A stretch of 64,000 bases of DNA from Achromobacter deleyi. GTDB taxonomy: Bacteria > Pseudomonadota > Gammaproteobacteria > Burkholderiales > Burkholderiaceae_B. The position numbers and the translations under genes were made by a program. A model generated the notes under the pieces. The model worked only from the letters and a program-made list of their open reading frames with translations. It had not been told where the DNA came from and did no database searches. The stretch is from contig NZ_CADIJO010000002.1 of NCBI RefSeq assembly GCF_902859705.1, forward strand, positions 372,001-436,000, given 5' to 3'. Every line of letters begins with the position of its first letter. Position 1 is the first letter of the stretch. Positions 25,311 to 33,795 of the stretch are shown here, one piece after another.

Positions 25311-26723
25311 TCAAACGCGAAAGTCCGCCGCCATGTCCTCGTCGGTGCGCATGGGCAACCTGCCCGCGCGGCATGCGTCCAGGAAGTGGCGGTAGTCTTT
25401 CTCGTTCTGCCGCGCATAGGCCTGGGCGTAGGCGACCAGCGCTTCGGCGAACTGGGTCGAGCGGCCCATGTAGGCCGCCAGTTCCACCGAGTGGCCGCTG
25501 GCCTTGGCATGCGCCCGGGCCAGCGCGCGGGCGCACATGCGGGCATAGCCGGTCAGGATCTTCTGATTGAAGCTCTCGACATCGGCCGATACCTTCATGT
25601 CGCGCAACTGGCGGAAGTAGTAGTAGCGTCCGCGCGGCCCCGTCGACCAGCCCAGGAAAATGTCGCTGGCGGCCTGCAGCAGGCGCTGGCCGGCCACCAC
25701 GCGAAACCCTTCATGCCCCGGGTCCTTGCCGCGCGCATAACGGTCAATGACCGACTGGCGCGCTTCCTTGGCCTGCAGGAACAGCGGGTTGCCCCAGCTG
25801 TCCACCATCAGCAGCACCAGGCAGACCGTGCCGACGCTGCCCACGCCCACCACTTTGAAGACCACATCCTGCAGGTGAAAGTGCATGAGCAGCGCGCGCC
25901 GGTCGGGCGCCAGGCTGTCCAGGTAGCCGGCATAGCACTTGGCCATCTTCTTTTTCCAGGCGGCGGTGTCGGGCCAGTGCTCGCCGGGGCCCAGCAGCGT
26001 GGCGGGGCCGGTGGGGTGAAACAGGGCAGGCGGCGCATCGCGGATGCGCCAGCGGCCTTCGTCCTGCCAGGCCATCTTGCGCAGCATGCTTTCGTTGGTG
26101 CGGCCCGCGGCCTTTTCCATGGCGCGCTGGATCAGGCGGCGGCCTTCCTGCGTTTCGGCATCCTGCAGCATGCGTTCGAAGGTCAGGCCTTCGTACCAGA
26201 CGTCCAGCGTGCTGTTCTGCGCATATTCGGTCATGCGGCGCTGGTACTCGGCGGCGGCCGCCATGACGATGCCCGCGGTGTCGCCGCGGCCATACCCCAT
26301 GTGCTGCGCCGCCACCGCCAGGCTGGCGGTCAGGCGCTTCACATCCCATTCCCAGGGGCCGGTGGCGGTTTCGTCGAAATCGTTCAGGTCGAACAGCAGC
26401 TGCCGCTCGGGCGTGGCGAAGCCGCCGAAATTGAGCAGGTGCGCGTCGCCGCAGATGGGAATGGAAATGCCGGTGTGGGGCGTGCCGGCCAGGTCGTGCG
26501 CCTGCAGAATCGCGGCGCCGCGAAAGAAGGTGAAGGGCGAGGCGGCCATGCGGCCGTAGCGCAGCGGGATCAGCGCCTTGACGCGTCCGGCGCTGTTGAT
26601 GCGCAGCAGCTTGACCGGATCGCGGTCGACGTTGCCGATCGCCGCATGGGAAGAACGCCTGGCGTGTTCGCGGGCCTTGTGTCCATGGGACTTGCGCGCC
26701 TGGATGCTGTCTGTCTCGAGCAT
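25311..26723 (-). CDS. DUF2252 family protein (kinase-like fold)
   Basis: This gene encodes 470 residues, the normal length for DUF2252. Recognised by RVKALIPLRYGRMAASPFTFFRGAA near 50, ICGDAHLLNFGGFATPERQLLFDLNDFDET near 100 (an HxxN and a DxND pattern like the catalytic loop of aminoglycoside phosphotransferase-like kinases), and GWSTGPRGRYYYFRQLRDMKVS near 380. It is cytosolic. Its biochemical role is not established. Its stop lies one base from the phospholipase stop on the other strand, so the genes converge. No operon partner is evident; the 172 bases upstream show no clear promoter. Confidence 0.88.
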   Translation of the reverse strand: MLETDSIQARKSHGHKAREHARRSSHAAIGNVDRDPVKLLRINSAGRVKALIPLRYGRMAASPFTFFRGAAILQAHDLAGTPHTGISIPICGDAHLLNFGGFATPERQLLFDLNDFDETATGPWEWDVKRLTASLAVAAQHMGYGRGDTAGIVMAAAAEYQRRMTEYAQNSTLDVWYEGLTFERMLQDAETQEGRRLIQRAMEKAAGRTNESMLRKMAWQDEGRWRIRDAPPALFHPTGPATLLGPGEHWPDTAAWKKKMAKCYAGYLDSLAPDRRALLMHFHLQDVVFKVVGVGSVGTVCLVLLMVDSWGNPLFLQAKEARQSVIDRYARGKDPGHEGFRVVAGQRLLQAASDIFLGWSTGPRGRYYYFRQLRDMKVSADVESFNQKILTGYARMCARALARAHAKASGHSVELAAYMGRSTQFAEALVAYAQAYARQNEKDYRHFLDACRAGRLPMRTDEDMAADFRV

Positions 26724-26895
26724 GGGGAATCTCCCGGGTCATACACAGAAGTCGACGGCTGGCCAGGGGCTGCGGACACGCAAGGGAGCGTTCCCTGGAA
26801 GTCGGCAGGGCCTGGTCGGGCAAGTGTACGGGGCCGGCGGCGGCTTGGCTATGCCCCCGCCACGGCGGGACGTGAGGGCCGGCCGTGCAGCCGGG

Positions 26896-27582
26896 TCAGA
26901 TCACGGTGATGCGCAGTTCGGCCAGCAGGGTGGCCGCCTGGGTCTTGGAAATGGCGGCGCCGGCCAGCCGGGCGGCCGCCGACAGGTCGATGCCGCCCAG
27001 GTCGGCCTCGCGCAGGTCGGCGCCTTCGAAGCGCGCGTTCTTCAGCGTGGCGTTGCGCAGGCTGCCGCCGTGGAATACCGTATCGCGAAAGTCGCAGCCG
27101 GTCAGGTCGGCGTCGGAAAAATCCAGCTGGTGCAGGTCGGTCTTGCGAAACGAGATGCCGCGCACCAGCGCGCCGACCAGCAGGCATTCTTCCAGCGTCC
27201 AGCCCAGGCAGGCGATGCCGTCGAAGTCGGACCCCGTCAGCTTGCAGCCGCGAAAGCGGGCCGTGGCCAGGCGCGCGCGGCGCCAGCTGGAATTGTTCAG
27301 GTCGCAGCCGGAGAACACCGCATCGCTGGCGTCGGCCGAGGCGAATACGGCATGGCCGCCGCGGCAGCGCAGCCATTCGGTATCGGCCAGGGTGGCGCCC
27401 TGGAACGAGGCGTCGGCGATGGCGCAGGCGGTGAAGCGCGCGCCGCGCAGGTCCAGTCGGGAAAAGTCGGCGTCCTGGAAATCGCAGTCTTCGAAGACCA
27501 GGGGGCGCTCTTGCGCCTGTTCGATCAGCGCCTGCATTGCCTTGCGGTCCAGCGCCAGGCCCGTTATCGGGGGCTGCGTCAT
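26896..27582 (-). CDS. Pentapeptide-repeat protein
   Basis: This gene encodes 228 residues. From residue ~28 to ~205 the chain is mostly five-residue repeats with Phe or Leu at the centre, for example FEDCDFQDADFSRLDLRGAR, DFSDADLTGCDFRDTVFHGG and ARFEGADLREADLGGIDLSA, forming a right-handed quadrilateral beta helix. The size and two irregular breaks (around 95 and 135) resemble the Qnr/McbG topoisomerase-protecting group. Many chromosomal pentapeptide proteins have other or unknown roles, so resistance is not claimed. It is followed after 32 bases on the complementary direction by the RcsB-like regulator gene; the two lie on the same strand, with the regulator upstream. Confidence 0.9.
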   Translation of the reverse strand: MTQPPITGLALDRKAMQALIEQAQERPLVFEDCDFQDADFSRLDLRGARFTACAIADASFQGATLADTEWLRCRGGHAVFASADASDAVFSGCDLNNSSWRRARLATARFRGCKLTGSDFDGIACLGWTLEECLLVGALVRGISFRKTDLHQLDFSDADLTGCDFRDTVFHGGSLRNATLKNARFEGADLREADLGGIDLSAAARLAGAAISKTQAATLLAELRITVI

Positions 27583-27612
27583 GCCATCTTCTCTTGGGGG
27601 TTGCGACAGGCG

Positions 27613-28263
27613 CTATTGGAACATGCCGCTTTCGGCACAGAACGTCACCAGTTCCTGGTCGGTCTGCACGTTCAGCTTGCGCATGGCCGATATCTTCTGG
27701 CCGCTGACGGTCTTGACGCTGCGCTTGAGGCTGTCGGCGACCTGCATCATGGATTCGCCGCGCACGAAGTGCCGCAGCACCTCGAATTCCTTGGGGGTGA
27801 GGCTGTTGATGCGTTCGCCCAGGAACCGGGTGCGCGCCGCCGCGCTGCCGTCGCGCTGGAAGTTCGGCGGATAGTAACGGCGGCCGGCTTGCAAGGTGTG
27901 CAGCGCGGTGACGATTTCGGCCAGGTCGTCGTGCTTGAGCACCACCGCCGCCACCCCCGCGTCGTACAGCGCCGAGATGATCATGGGGTTGGACACCATG
28001 GTCAGCACCACGATGCGCGTGGCCGGGTAGTGGCGGATCAGGTACTTGACCAGGCGGATGCCGTCGCCGTAGGTCTCGTCGCCGGGCATCGAATAATCGG
28101 TGATGACGACCTGCGGCAGATCCCGGGCCAGGTGTTCGACCAACGCCGTCGGGCTGGACAGCGTGGCCACGACATCGAAGCTCAGGTCCTTGCCCAGCAG
28201 GTCGCTCATGCCCATCAGCACCAGCGGATGGTCATCGGCGAGGACGATGCGAAGTCTTTGCAT
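27613..28263 (-). CDS. RcsB-like orphan response regulator (NarL/LuxR type)
   Basis: This gene encodes 216 residues from ATG 28263; the frame upstream of it overlaps the next gene. The receiver domain has acidic Asp10/Asp11, phospho-acceptor Asp56 in VVITDYSMPGD and Lys107-type VVLKHDD. The unusual TDYSMPGDETYGDG and NPMIISALYDAGVAAVVLK wording is close to RcsB. A LuxR-type helix-turn-helix fills 150-210 (INSLTPKEFEVLRHFVRGES, SLKRSVKTVSGQKISAMRKL). No histidine kinase or Rcs phosphorelay gene is nearby. It is 52 bases downstream of the GvpU-like gene on the same strand. Confidence 0.88.
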   Translation of the reverse strand: MQRLRIVLADDHPLVLMGMSDLLGKDLSFDVVATLSSPTALVEHLARDLPQVVITDYSMPGDETYGDGIRLVKYLIRHYPATRIVVLTMVSNPMIISALYDAGVAAVVLKHDDLAEIVTALHTLQAGRRYYPPNFQRDGSAAARTRFLGERINSLTPKEFEVLRHFVRGESMMQVADSLKRSVKTVSGQKISAMRKLNVQTDQELVTFCAESGMFQ

Positions 28264-28315
28264 GCGGGGCGCGGTCAGTTGGGGGCAGGGAGGCAGACGG
28301 GATCGAGCAGCCCGC

Positions 28316-28771
28316 TCAGCCGATCTGCTCGGCCTGCAGGCGGCCCAGGATGAAGCCGTCGACCGCGTTGCTGCGGCCGCGCCACAGCGTGGGCTGGCCG
28401 GCAATCGGTGTGCCGTCGGCGGTGAAGAACAGGGCGTCCGCCAGGTGGATGTAGTTGGGCAGCGGTTCGGCCGGTTGAGGCAGGCGGAACACGTCGCCCA
28501 GCTCGGCCAGCGAGTTGCGTACCGTTTGGCGGCCCGCCGATTCCATGTCCGTCAGCGAATCCGCGAAGCTCTCGGCGAAGCGGTCGAAGTATTCGGCGCC
28601 CGACACGATCGAGCCGGACACCAGCATGCCGCCCATCTGCAGCGTGACGCCGATGCTCTTGAGCTGGCCGCCGTTGTTCACCAGGTTCACCAGGAATTGC
28701 AGGAACACGTCGGCCTGTGGGTTGGCGGCAACGGGGGAAACGGGCGTATCGGGGGTCGGGTCGAGACTCAT
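28316..28771 (-). CDS. GvpU-like protein (gas-vesicle accessory family), orphan
   Basis: This gene encodes 151 residues. The signature is DVFLQFLVNLVNNGGQLKSI followed by GVTLQMGGMLVSGSIVSGAEYFDRF, which matches the GvpU family (FLQxLVNxxNxxG, ITLxxGGxLVSGxLxSG). In Bacillus gas-vesicle clusters GvpU is a small accessory protein. No other gas vesicle gene is in the window, and isolated homologues are common in proteobacteria, where their role is unknown. It is on the same strand as and upstream of the RcsB-like regulator. Confidence 0.75.
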   Translation of the reverse strand: MSLDPTPDTPVSPVAANPQADVFLQFLVNLVNNGGQLKSIGVTLQMGGMLVSGSIVSGAEYFDRFAESFADSLTDMESAGRQTVRNSLAELGDVFRLPQPAEPLPNYIHLADALFFTADGTPIAGQPTLWRGRSNAVDGFILGRLQAEQIG

Positions 28772-28946
28772 GGCAAGAGCGCTCCGGTGAATGCGAGGGA
28801 GTCACAAGATACTCGAACCGCGCCGAATACGCATCAGGCGCAATCGGCGGATAAGGCGCCGGATCGGGCGGCAGTCCGGCCAATCGAGGGTGGCGGCGCA
28901 GGAGTAACTTTCGGAGAATCGAGACTTTGACCGATCCGGCCAGACC

Positions 28947-29315
28947 ATGACCATTGTGAACTCGTCGACCGCCGCCACTGCCGCGGACGCCCGCAAGACC
29001 AGCGCCACCAACGGGGCGGAAGGCGGCGCCTTCCGCGCGGCCTTCGCCGATGCGCAGCAACGCAACGCCTCGGCCCTGGCCGGCGGCGTGAAGGGCGCGG
29101 CCCCGGTAGCCGCTTCCGCGGCCGAGCAGGAATTCATGGACTACGCGTCCATGTCGCTGCAGGACAAGATGTTCTATGCCGCCCTGGCGTCGCTGGGCAT
29201 TTCCAAGAAAGACTACGACGCCATGTCGGCCGCCGACAAGCTGAAGGTCGCCGAGAAAGTGTCTTTGATGATGCAGCAGCTGTCCAAGGCCGACCAGGCC
29301 AAGCTGGCCAGCTGA
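28947..29315 (+). CDS. Conserved small protein, unknown function
   Basis: This gene encodes 122 residues. An Ala/Thr/Ser-rich N-terminal half (residues 1-60) lacks order-promoting residues. The C-terminal half is helical: EQEFMDYASMSLQDKMFYAA, LASLGISKKDYDAMSAADKL and KVAEKVSLMMQQLSKADQ. No signal peptide or membrane segment. The layout (disordered lead, helical tail) resembles small secreted or flagellum/type III-associated proteins, but I cannot name a family. ATG 28947 is in a good context but with no strong Shine-Dalgarno. Confidence 0.65.
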   Translation: MTIVNSSTAATAADARKTSATNGAEGGAFRAAFADAQQRNASALAGGVKGAAPVAASAAEQEFMDYASMSLQDKMFYAALASLGISKKDYDAMSAADKLKVAEKVSLMMQQLSKADQAKLAS

Positions 29316-29393
29316 CCTCCTGACGGGGCGACGACACGTCCGTTTCGCCTTTCGGCAAGACGTCAGCCCCATGCCGGCAAGCCGGCTGCGCGG

Positions 29394-30377
29394 TCAAGCC
29401 GGGCCGCCCGCCTCGCGCCGTTGCAGCATGCGGGCGACGCGTTCGCCCGCCGCCTGAAAGCGCTGCGCCAGCGAGTCGGGCGCCAGCACCTCGAATTCCA
29501 CTTCCAGCGCCATCAGCCAATACGTCAGCGACTCCAGCGATTGCCCTGTGCAGCGCAGCAGGCAGCGGCTGTCGTCGTCCAGCGCCTCGACCTGGCCGGC
29601 CGATGCGGGAATGCGCGCCGCCATCACCGCGCGCGGCGCGTGCAGCACGATGCGGGCTTCTTCGGCATTGGGCGCCTGGCCCACCGAACGCGCCACATAC
29701 GCGCGCAGGTCGCCGCCTTCCGGGGGCGGCCGTGGTGCGAAATGCGCGCCCAGCGCCACGGGGCCGGCAATGCGGTCCAACCTGAAGGTGCGCCAGTCGT
29801 CCCGCGCCGGGTCCCACGCCACCAGATACCAACGCCATCCTGTGTGCGCCAGCCCTTGCGGCTCGACCTGGCGCGTGCTGGCCTGGCCGCGGCTGTCGGC
29901 GTAGTCGAAATTCACGCGCAGTTGATCGCGGCAGGCCGCCGCCAGCGTGGCCAGCTGGCCGGCGTCCACCAAGGGGCCTGCGCGCGGCAGCGGCACGATG
30001 GCCGAGCGCAGCGCGTCCAGCTTGTGGCGCAGCCGCGTGGGCATGACCTGTTCCAGCTTGACCAGGGCGCGCAGCGCGGCTTCTTCCACCCCGCCGACCG
30101 AGCCGGTGGCCGCCGTGCGCAGCGTGATGGCCACCGTCATGGCCTCGTCATCGTCCAGCAGCAGCGGCGGCAGCGTGTTGCCCGCGCGAAACGCGTAGCC
30201 GCCCGCCACGCCGCTGCTGGCCTGGATCGGGTAGCCCAGTTCGCGCAGCCGGTCGATGTCGCGCCGCAGCGTGCGCGGGTGCACCGCCAAGGCTTGCGCC
30301 AGCTCGGCGCCGGCCCAATGGCGGCGGGTCTGCAACAGGGAAAGCAGGCGGAGCAGGCGGTTGCTGGAACTGAGCAT
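29394..30377 (-). CDS. YafY-type WYL-domain transcriptional regulator
   Basis: This gene encodes 327 residues from ATG 30377. An N-terminal DeoR-like helix-turn-helix is MLSSSNRLLRLLSLLQTRRH and LAVHPRTLRRDIDRLRELGY (residues 1-55). The WYL domain follows at ~145-215 (LRVNFDYADSRGQASTRQVE, then WRWYLVAWDPARDDWRTFRL). A C-terminal WCX extension runs to the end. WYL proteins sense ligands, often nucleotides. The gene is back to back with the GST gene (119 bases apart), so regulation of that GST is likely. An extension of 15 residues to 30422 is open but begins with a non-ATG codon. Confidence 0.9.
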   Translation of the reverse strand: MLSSSNRLLRLLSLLQTRRHWAGAELAQALAVHPRTLRRDIDRLRELGYPIQASSGVAGGYAFRAGNTLPPLLLDDDEAMTVAITLRTAATGSVGGVEEAALRALVKLEQVMPTRLRHKLDALRSAIVPLPRAGPLVDAGQLATLAAACRDQLRVNFDYADSRGQASTRQVEPQGLAHTGWRWYLVAWDPARDDWRTFRLDRIAGPVALGAHFAPRPPPEGGDLRAYVARSVGQAPNAEEARIVLHAPRAVMAARIPASAGQVEALDDDSRCLLRCTGQSLESLTYWLMALEVEFEVLAPDSLAQRFQAAGERVARMLQRREAGGPA

Positions 30378-30496
30378 GGTGAGGCGACGATACCTCGTAT
30401 CGAGGGCGGAAACTGTCCGCAATGGATTCTACAGTTCGTCCGTCGTCAGCGGCCACGGGGCCGCGGCACTCACCCCCGAAATCCGGAGCCTTTTCC

Positions 30497-31105
30497 ATGT
30501 CTATCGTTTTCTATTGGCACCCCCAGTCCAGCGCTTCCCCCATCGCCTGCGCCCTGGCCGAATTGCAGGTCTCGCACGAACGCGTCAAGGTGGATATCCG
30601 CGCGGGCGAGCAGCGCCGCCCCGAATTCCTGGCCCTCAATCCCAATGGCAAGGTGCCCACGCTGACGGTGGACGGCGCGCCGATGTTCGAGGCCCTGGCG
30701 ATCCATCTGTGGCTGGGCGAGAACTGGGGCGTCAAGCAAGGCCTGTGGCCCGTCGCCGGTACGCCCGAGCGGCTGGCCGCCCTGTCGTGGTGCGCCTGGG
30801 CCTACGTGACGTATGGCGCGGTGCTGTCGCGCCTGTTCCTCACGACCCACGGCGATGAACAGATCCGCGATGCCGGCCAGGCCGCGCGCGCCACCGCCGA
30901 CCTGGATTCCCTGCTGGGTCTGCTGGACGCGCATCTGGCACGCCAGCCCTGGATGCTGGGCGGCGAATACTCGCTGGCGGACCTGGTGGTCGGGTCGGTG
31001 GTCGGGTATTCCGCGATGGTGGGCGCGCCGGTGGCCGCGCACCCGAAGGTGCAGGCCTGGCTGGGCAAGGTCAAGAGCCGCCCCGCGATGCAGGGCGACG
31101 TCTGA
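30497..31105 (+). CDS. Glutathione S-transferase
   Basis: This gene encodes 202 residues. The N-terminal thioredoxin-fold domain is SIVFYWHPQSSASPIACALA (Ser11/Ser12 as likely activating residues), then FLALNPNGKVPTLTVDGAPM with the cis-Pro, and an FEALAIHLWLGE glutathione-binding turn. The all-helical C-terminal domain runs from ~90 and contains LGGEYSLADLVVGSVVGY, the N-capping box. It is cytosolic and conjugates glutathione to electrophiles. ATG 30497 follows GGAG at 30484-30487. It diverges from the WYL regulator. Confidence 0.92.
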   Translation: MSIVFYWHPQSSASPIACALAELQVSHERVKVDIRAGEQRRPEFLALNPNGKVPTLTVDGAPMFEALAIHLWLGENWGVKQGLWPVAGTPERLAALSWCAWAYVTYGAVLSRLFLTTHGDEQIRDAGQAARATADLDSLLGLLDAHLARQPWMLGGEYSLADLVVGSVVGYSAMVGAPVAAHPKVQAWLGKVKSRPAMQGDV

Positions 31106-31134
31106 ATGTGAAACCGCCGCGCCAGGCCGCTCGC

Positions 31135-32451
31135 TTACCAGCCCCAGCAGGTGCCGGCGGCGGGCTTGCCGCAAGCGCGGTAGTTCACCGAATACCAGAG
31201 CTTGCCTGCGGTGCGCGGATCGCCATTGGTCTTGACGTCGTTGCGCGGCAGTTCTTCAAGCGCGTCGCGCGCCGCCTTGGTGGGCGTGCCGCTGGCGGCA
31301 CCGGCCACCAGCACGATGCGGCCCAGGCTGGCGGCGGTGCTGTCCTGGAACACGATGTCGGTGTCGGCCAGCGCGGTCATCTTCAGGGCGGCATTGCGCA
31401 CCGCGGCGGCGTAGCCGTCGTTGGCGCCGGTGGGCGCCAGCGCGGAACTCAGCGTGCTGACCGTCAGGATCTGCGCGGGCGTGGCCGGGGCCACCATGGC
31501 GTACGCGTCCAGGCCGGCCAATTGGCCGCCTGCCACCTGGCGGCGCAGCCAGTCGCCCCACAGGAATTCGGCGAATTCCGGCAGGCTGCCGTTGCTGTAG
31601 GCGATGTCGCGGGTGAAATACACCAGCGAGCGGTAGCGGTCTTCCTGCATGCCGCCGGCTTCCTGCGCGTTGGCGATGCCCACGCGCGACGGCAGCTGGT
31701 CCACCGTGATCGGCTGGTTCTGGCCATCACGCAGCCACGCGCGGCGCTCGTCGACCATGCGCTGCCAGAACGCGGACGACGTGCCCAAGGTACTGTAGTT
31801 GGCGCTGACCTTGACCCACACCGGCAGCTTGGGGCCGCCGTCGAAGATTTCACGCAAGGACGAGAACGTGTGGTGTCCGTCCGTCAGGTACAGATTGCCA
31901 TCCCAGCCGATCACCACCGTCTTCAGGTTGGTGGGGTCGCTGCCGGGGGCGGCGGTGCAGGCGAAGCTGTCGGGCTTGTCCAGGCGGGCGGCCTGGGCCT
32001 GGGCGACCGAGGTGAATGCGACGGCCGTGGTGCCGCCCATGTCTTCGCAGTAGTCGCTGAATTTCTTGCCGACCGTGCGGTTCACATAGTCCAGCTGGTT
32101 GACGGCATTGCCGGCCCAGGTGGGGCGGGCGAAGTCACCCTGCCAGCGGCCGAGCTTGTAGTAGATCTGGTCGTAGCCGATGGCCGCCTGGGTGGGGCGC
32201 AGCTCTTCGATGCGCACCTTGAGCACGTCGCCCGTCTTGGCGGTCAGGTAGGCCTGGTTGCGGGTGTCGACGGGCGGCGGCGCGGGAGTTTCCGCAACGG
32301 GAGGCGTGGGGGCGGGGGTGTCGTCATCGTCGCTGCTGCCATTGCAGGCGGCCAGCCATAGCGGCAACGAGGCCAGCGCCAGCACGCGCAGGGCGGGGCG
32401 CCAGCGCGCGGCAAAGGGCAAGGGAGCAACGGGGGAGGGCGTGCGGGACAT
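31135..32451 (-). CDS. Exported lipoprotein with ParB/Srx-like domain
   Basis: This gene encodes 438 residues from ATG 32451 (a TTG at 32487 would add 12). Signal with lipobox: a hydrophobic run VLALASLPLWLAAC, then CNGSSDDDDTPAPTPP, an acidic and proline linker. Residues ~75-250 contain DVLKVRIEELRPTQAAIGYD, TVVIGWDGNLYLTDGHHTFS, the placement of a ParB/sulfiredoxin-like N-terminal fold (DGHH being the phosphate-binding motif). The C-terminal part (PGFAEFLWGDWLRRQ..., then DALEELPRNDVKTNGDPRTA) is unassigned. The ParB fold in a lipoprotein is unusual and would act in the periplasm or outer membrane, not on DNA. The role is unknown. Confidence 0.72.
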   Translation of the reverse strand: MSRTPSPVAPLPFAARWRPALRVLALASLPLWLAACNGSSDDDDTPAPTPPVAETPAPPPVDTRNQAYLTAKTGDVLKVRIEELRPTQAAIGYDQIYYKLGRWQGDFARPTWAGNAVNQLDYVNRTVGKKFSDYCEDMGGTTAVAFTSVAQAQAARLDKPDSFACTAAPGSDPTNLKTVVIGWDGNLYLTDGHHTFSSLREIFDGGPKLPVWVKVSANYSTLGTSSAFWQRMVDERRAWLRDGQNQPITVDQLPSRVGIANAQEAGGMQEDRYRSLVYFTRDIAYSNGSLPEFAEFLWGDWLRRQVAGGQLAGLDAYAMVAPATPAQILTVSTLSSALAPTGANDGYAAAVRNAALKMTALADTDIVFQDSTAASLGRIVLVAGAASGTPTKAARDALEELPRNDVKTNGDPRTAGKLWYSVNYRACGKPAAGTCWGW

Positions 32452-32523
32452 GGGCGTCGAGGGGGGATTGATCAGAGAAGTATCCAATGATGACGGAACC
32501 GTGTTGCGTGATCATTGCACTTG

Positions 32524-33705
32524 TCATGTGCGCGACAAAATTGTCGGTGCGCGCAGCACCATCAGTATCAGGGCCACGGCCACCCAGGCGGCGGACAGCG
32601 GCCGCGGTGTGTCGAACGGCAGCCACGCGCTGGCTGCCAGCCCCAGGCCCAGCAAACTGTAATAGGCCAGCCCGAACAGCGCACCGGCGCGTCCCAGGCA
32701 ATGCCCATAGCGGTGCAAGGCCGGCCCCAGCAGATTGGGAATAGCCAGGCCAACCCCCACGAAGATCGGCAGCGCCGCCGCCGCCCACAGCCAGCCCGGT
32801 TCCGGCCGCCAGCACACGGCCACGGCTTGCGCCACCGCGCCCAGCGCCACGCCGCGCAGGCCATGGCGTACCCGCGTGGCCGCCGTCATGGCGTTAGGCA
32901 TCACCCGGTTCAGCATTGCGCCCAGCGTGCCGGCCAGGGCAACGCCCAGCCCCACCCAGCCGAATCCCAGGCCGGGCAGTTCGCCGGTCATGAACGGCCC
33001 CGCAGCATAGAAAGAGAACACCAGCAGGTTCAGGCCGGCCACGCGTAGCACCGCCAGGCGCAGCTCGGCGTCGGCCAGCATCTGGCGCGCCAGCGCCGCC
33101 AGCGGCACCGCGGCGGTGACAGCCGGGCGGGTTTCGCACCAGTGGCGCACGGCGAACAGCAACAGCCCGGCAATGGCCAATGCAATCACCGCCAGTACGC
33201 CCGCATAGCCCTGGCGCTGCGCCACCAGTTGCCCCGTCAGCGGGCCCACGGCGGGGGACCACGCCAGCACCGCGCCCAGCGTCACGAAGTAGCGCGTCAG
33301 GCGTTCGCCGGCCAGGCAGTCCCTGAGCAGCGTCTGCGTCACGACCGAGCACGCGGCCAGGCCGAGCGCCTGGATGAAGCGCCCGGCCAGCAGCCACGCA
33401 TAGGTCGGCGCGGCCAGCGCGCCCAGCGTGCCCGCCAGGCTGATGGCCAGTGCGGTCAGCATTGCCGGGCGGCGGCCCCAGGCGTCGGCCAGTTGGCCCC
33501 ATAGCAGGACGCCGCAGGCAAAGCCCATGAAGAAAATGCCCATGACGGGTTGGGTGGCGGCCGCGTCCAGGCGCCAGTGGCGCGCCAGGTCCGGCAGGGC
33601 CGGGGCCAGGATGGTTTCCGCGATCTGGGGCAGGGCCAGCAGCGCGATGATGAGCCAGCGCGGCGGCAATGTGGGCGCGGACGAAGGGGGAGCGGTGTGA
33701 GGCAT
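32524..33705 (-). CDS. MFS efflux transporter, Bcr/CflA type
   Basis: This gene encodes 393 residues with about twelve membrane helices. Family marks: PALPDLARHWRLDAAATQPV near the start, WGQLADAWGRRPAMLTALAI (motif A between helices 2 and 3) and GRFIQALGLAACSVV (motif C-like antiporter region) as in multidrug exporters of the Bcr/CflA group. It should export a small molecule with proton exchange. ATG 33705 is preferred to a TTG at 33723. It is back to back with an AraC-family gene (start 33796), the likely regulator. Confidence 0.88.
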   Translation of the reverse strand: MPHTAPPSSAPTLPPRWLIIALLALPQIAETILAPALPDLARHWRLDAAATQPVMGIFFMGFACGVLLWGQLADAWGRRPAMLTALAISLAGTLGALAAPTYAWLLAGRFIQALGLAACSVVTQTLLRDCLAGERLTRYFVTLGAVLAWSPAVGPLTGQLVAQRQGYAGVLAVIALAIAGLLLFAVRHWCETRPAVTAAVPLAALARQMLADAELRLAVLRVAGLNLLVFSFYAAGPFMTGELPGLGFGWVGLGVALAGTLGAMLNRVMPNAMTAATRVRHGLRGVALGAVAQAVAVCWRPEPGWLWAAAALPIFVGVGLAIPNLLGPALHRYGHCLGRAGALFGLAYYSLLGLGLAASAWLPFDTPRPLSAAWVAVALILMVLRAPTILSRT

Positions 33706-33795
33706 GGCGAAGCGGTGCGGCAAAAGGACCCTAGCGTATCGGGCCGGCTTTGCGCAAAATCACGACATCTCGCCATAAAACATCGCCAATCGGAC

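Noticed and set aside
26896-27582. Qnr quinolone-resistance gene
   Set aside because: It shares the pentapeptide fold and size, but the fold alone does not show gyrase protection; left as a general pentapeptide protein.
28316-28771. Gas vesicle cluster
   Set aside because: Only a GvpU-like gene is present; no GvpA, GvpN or other structural genes nearby.
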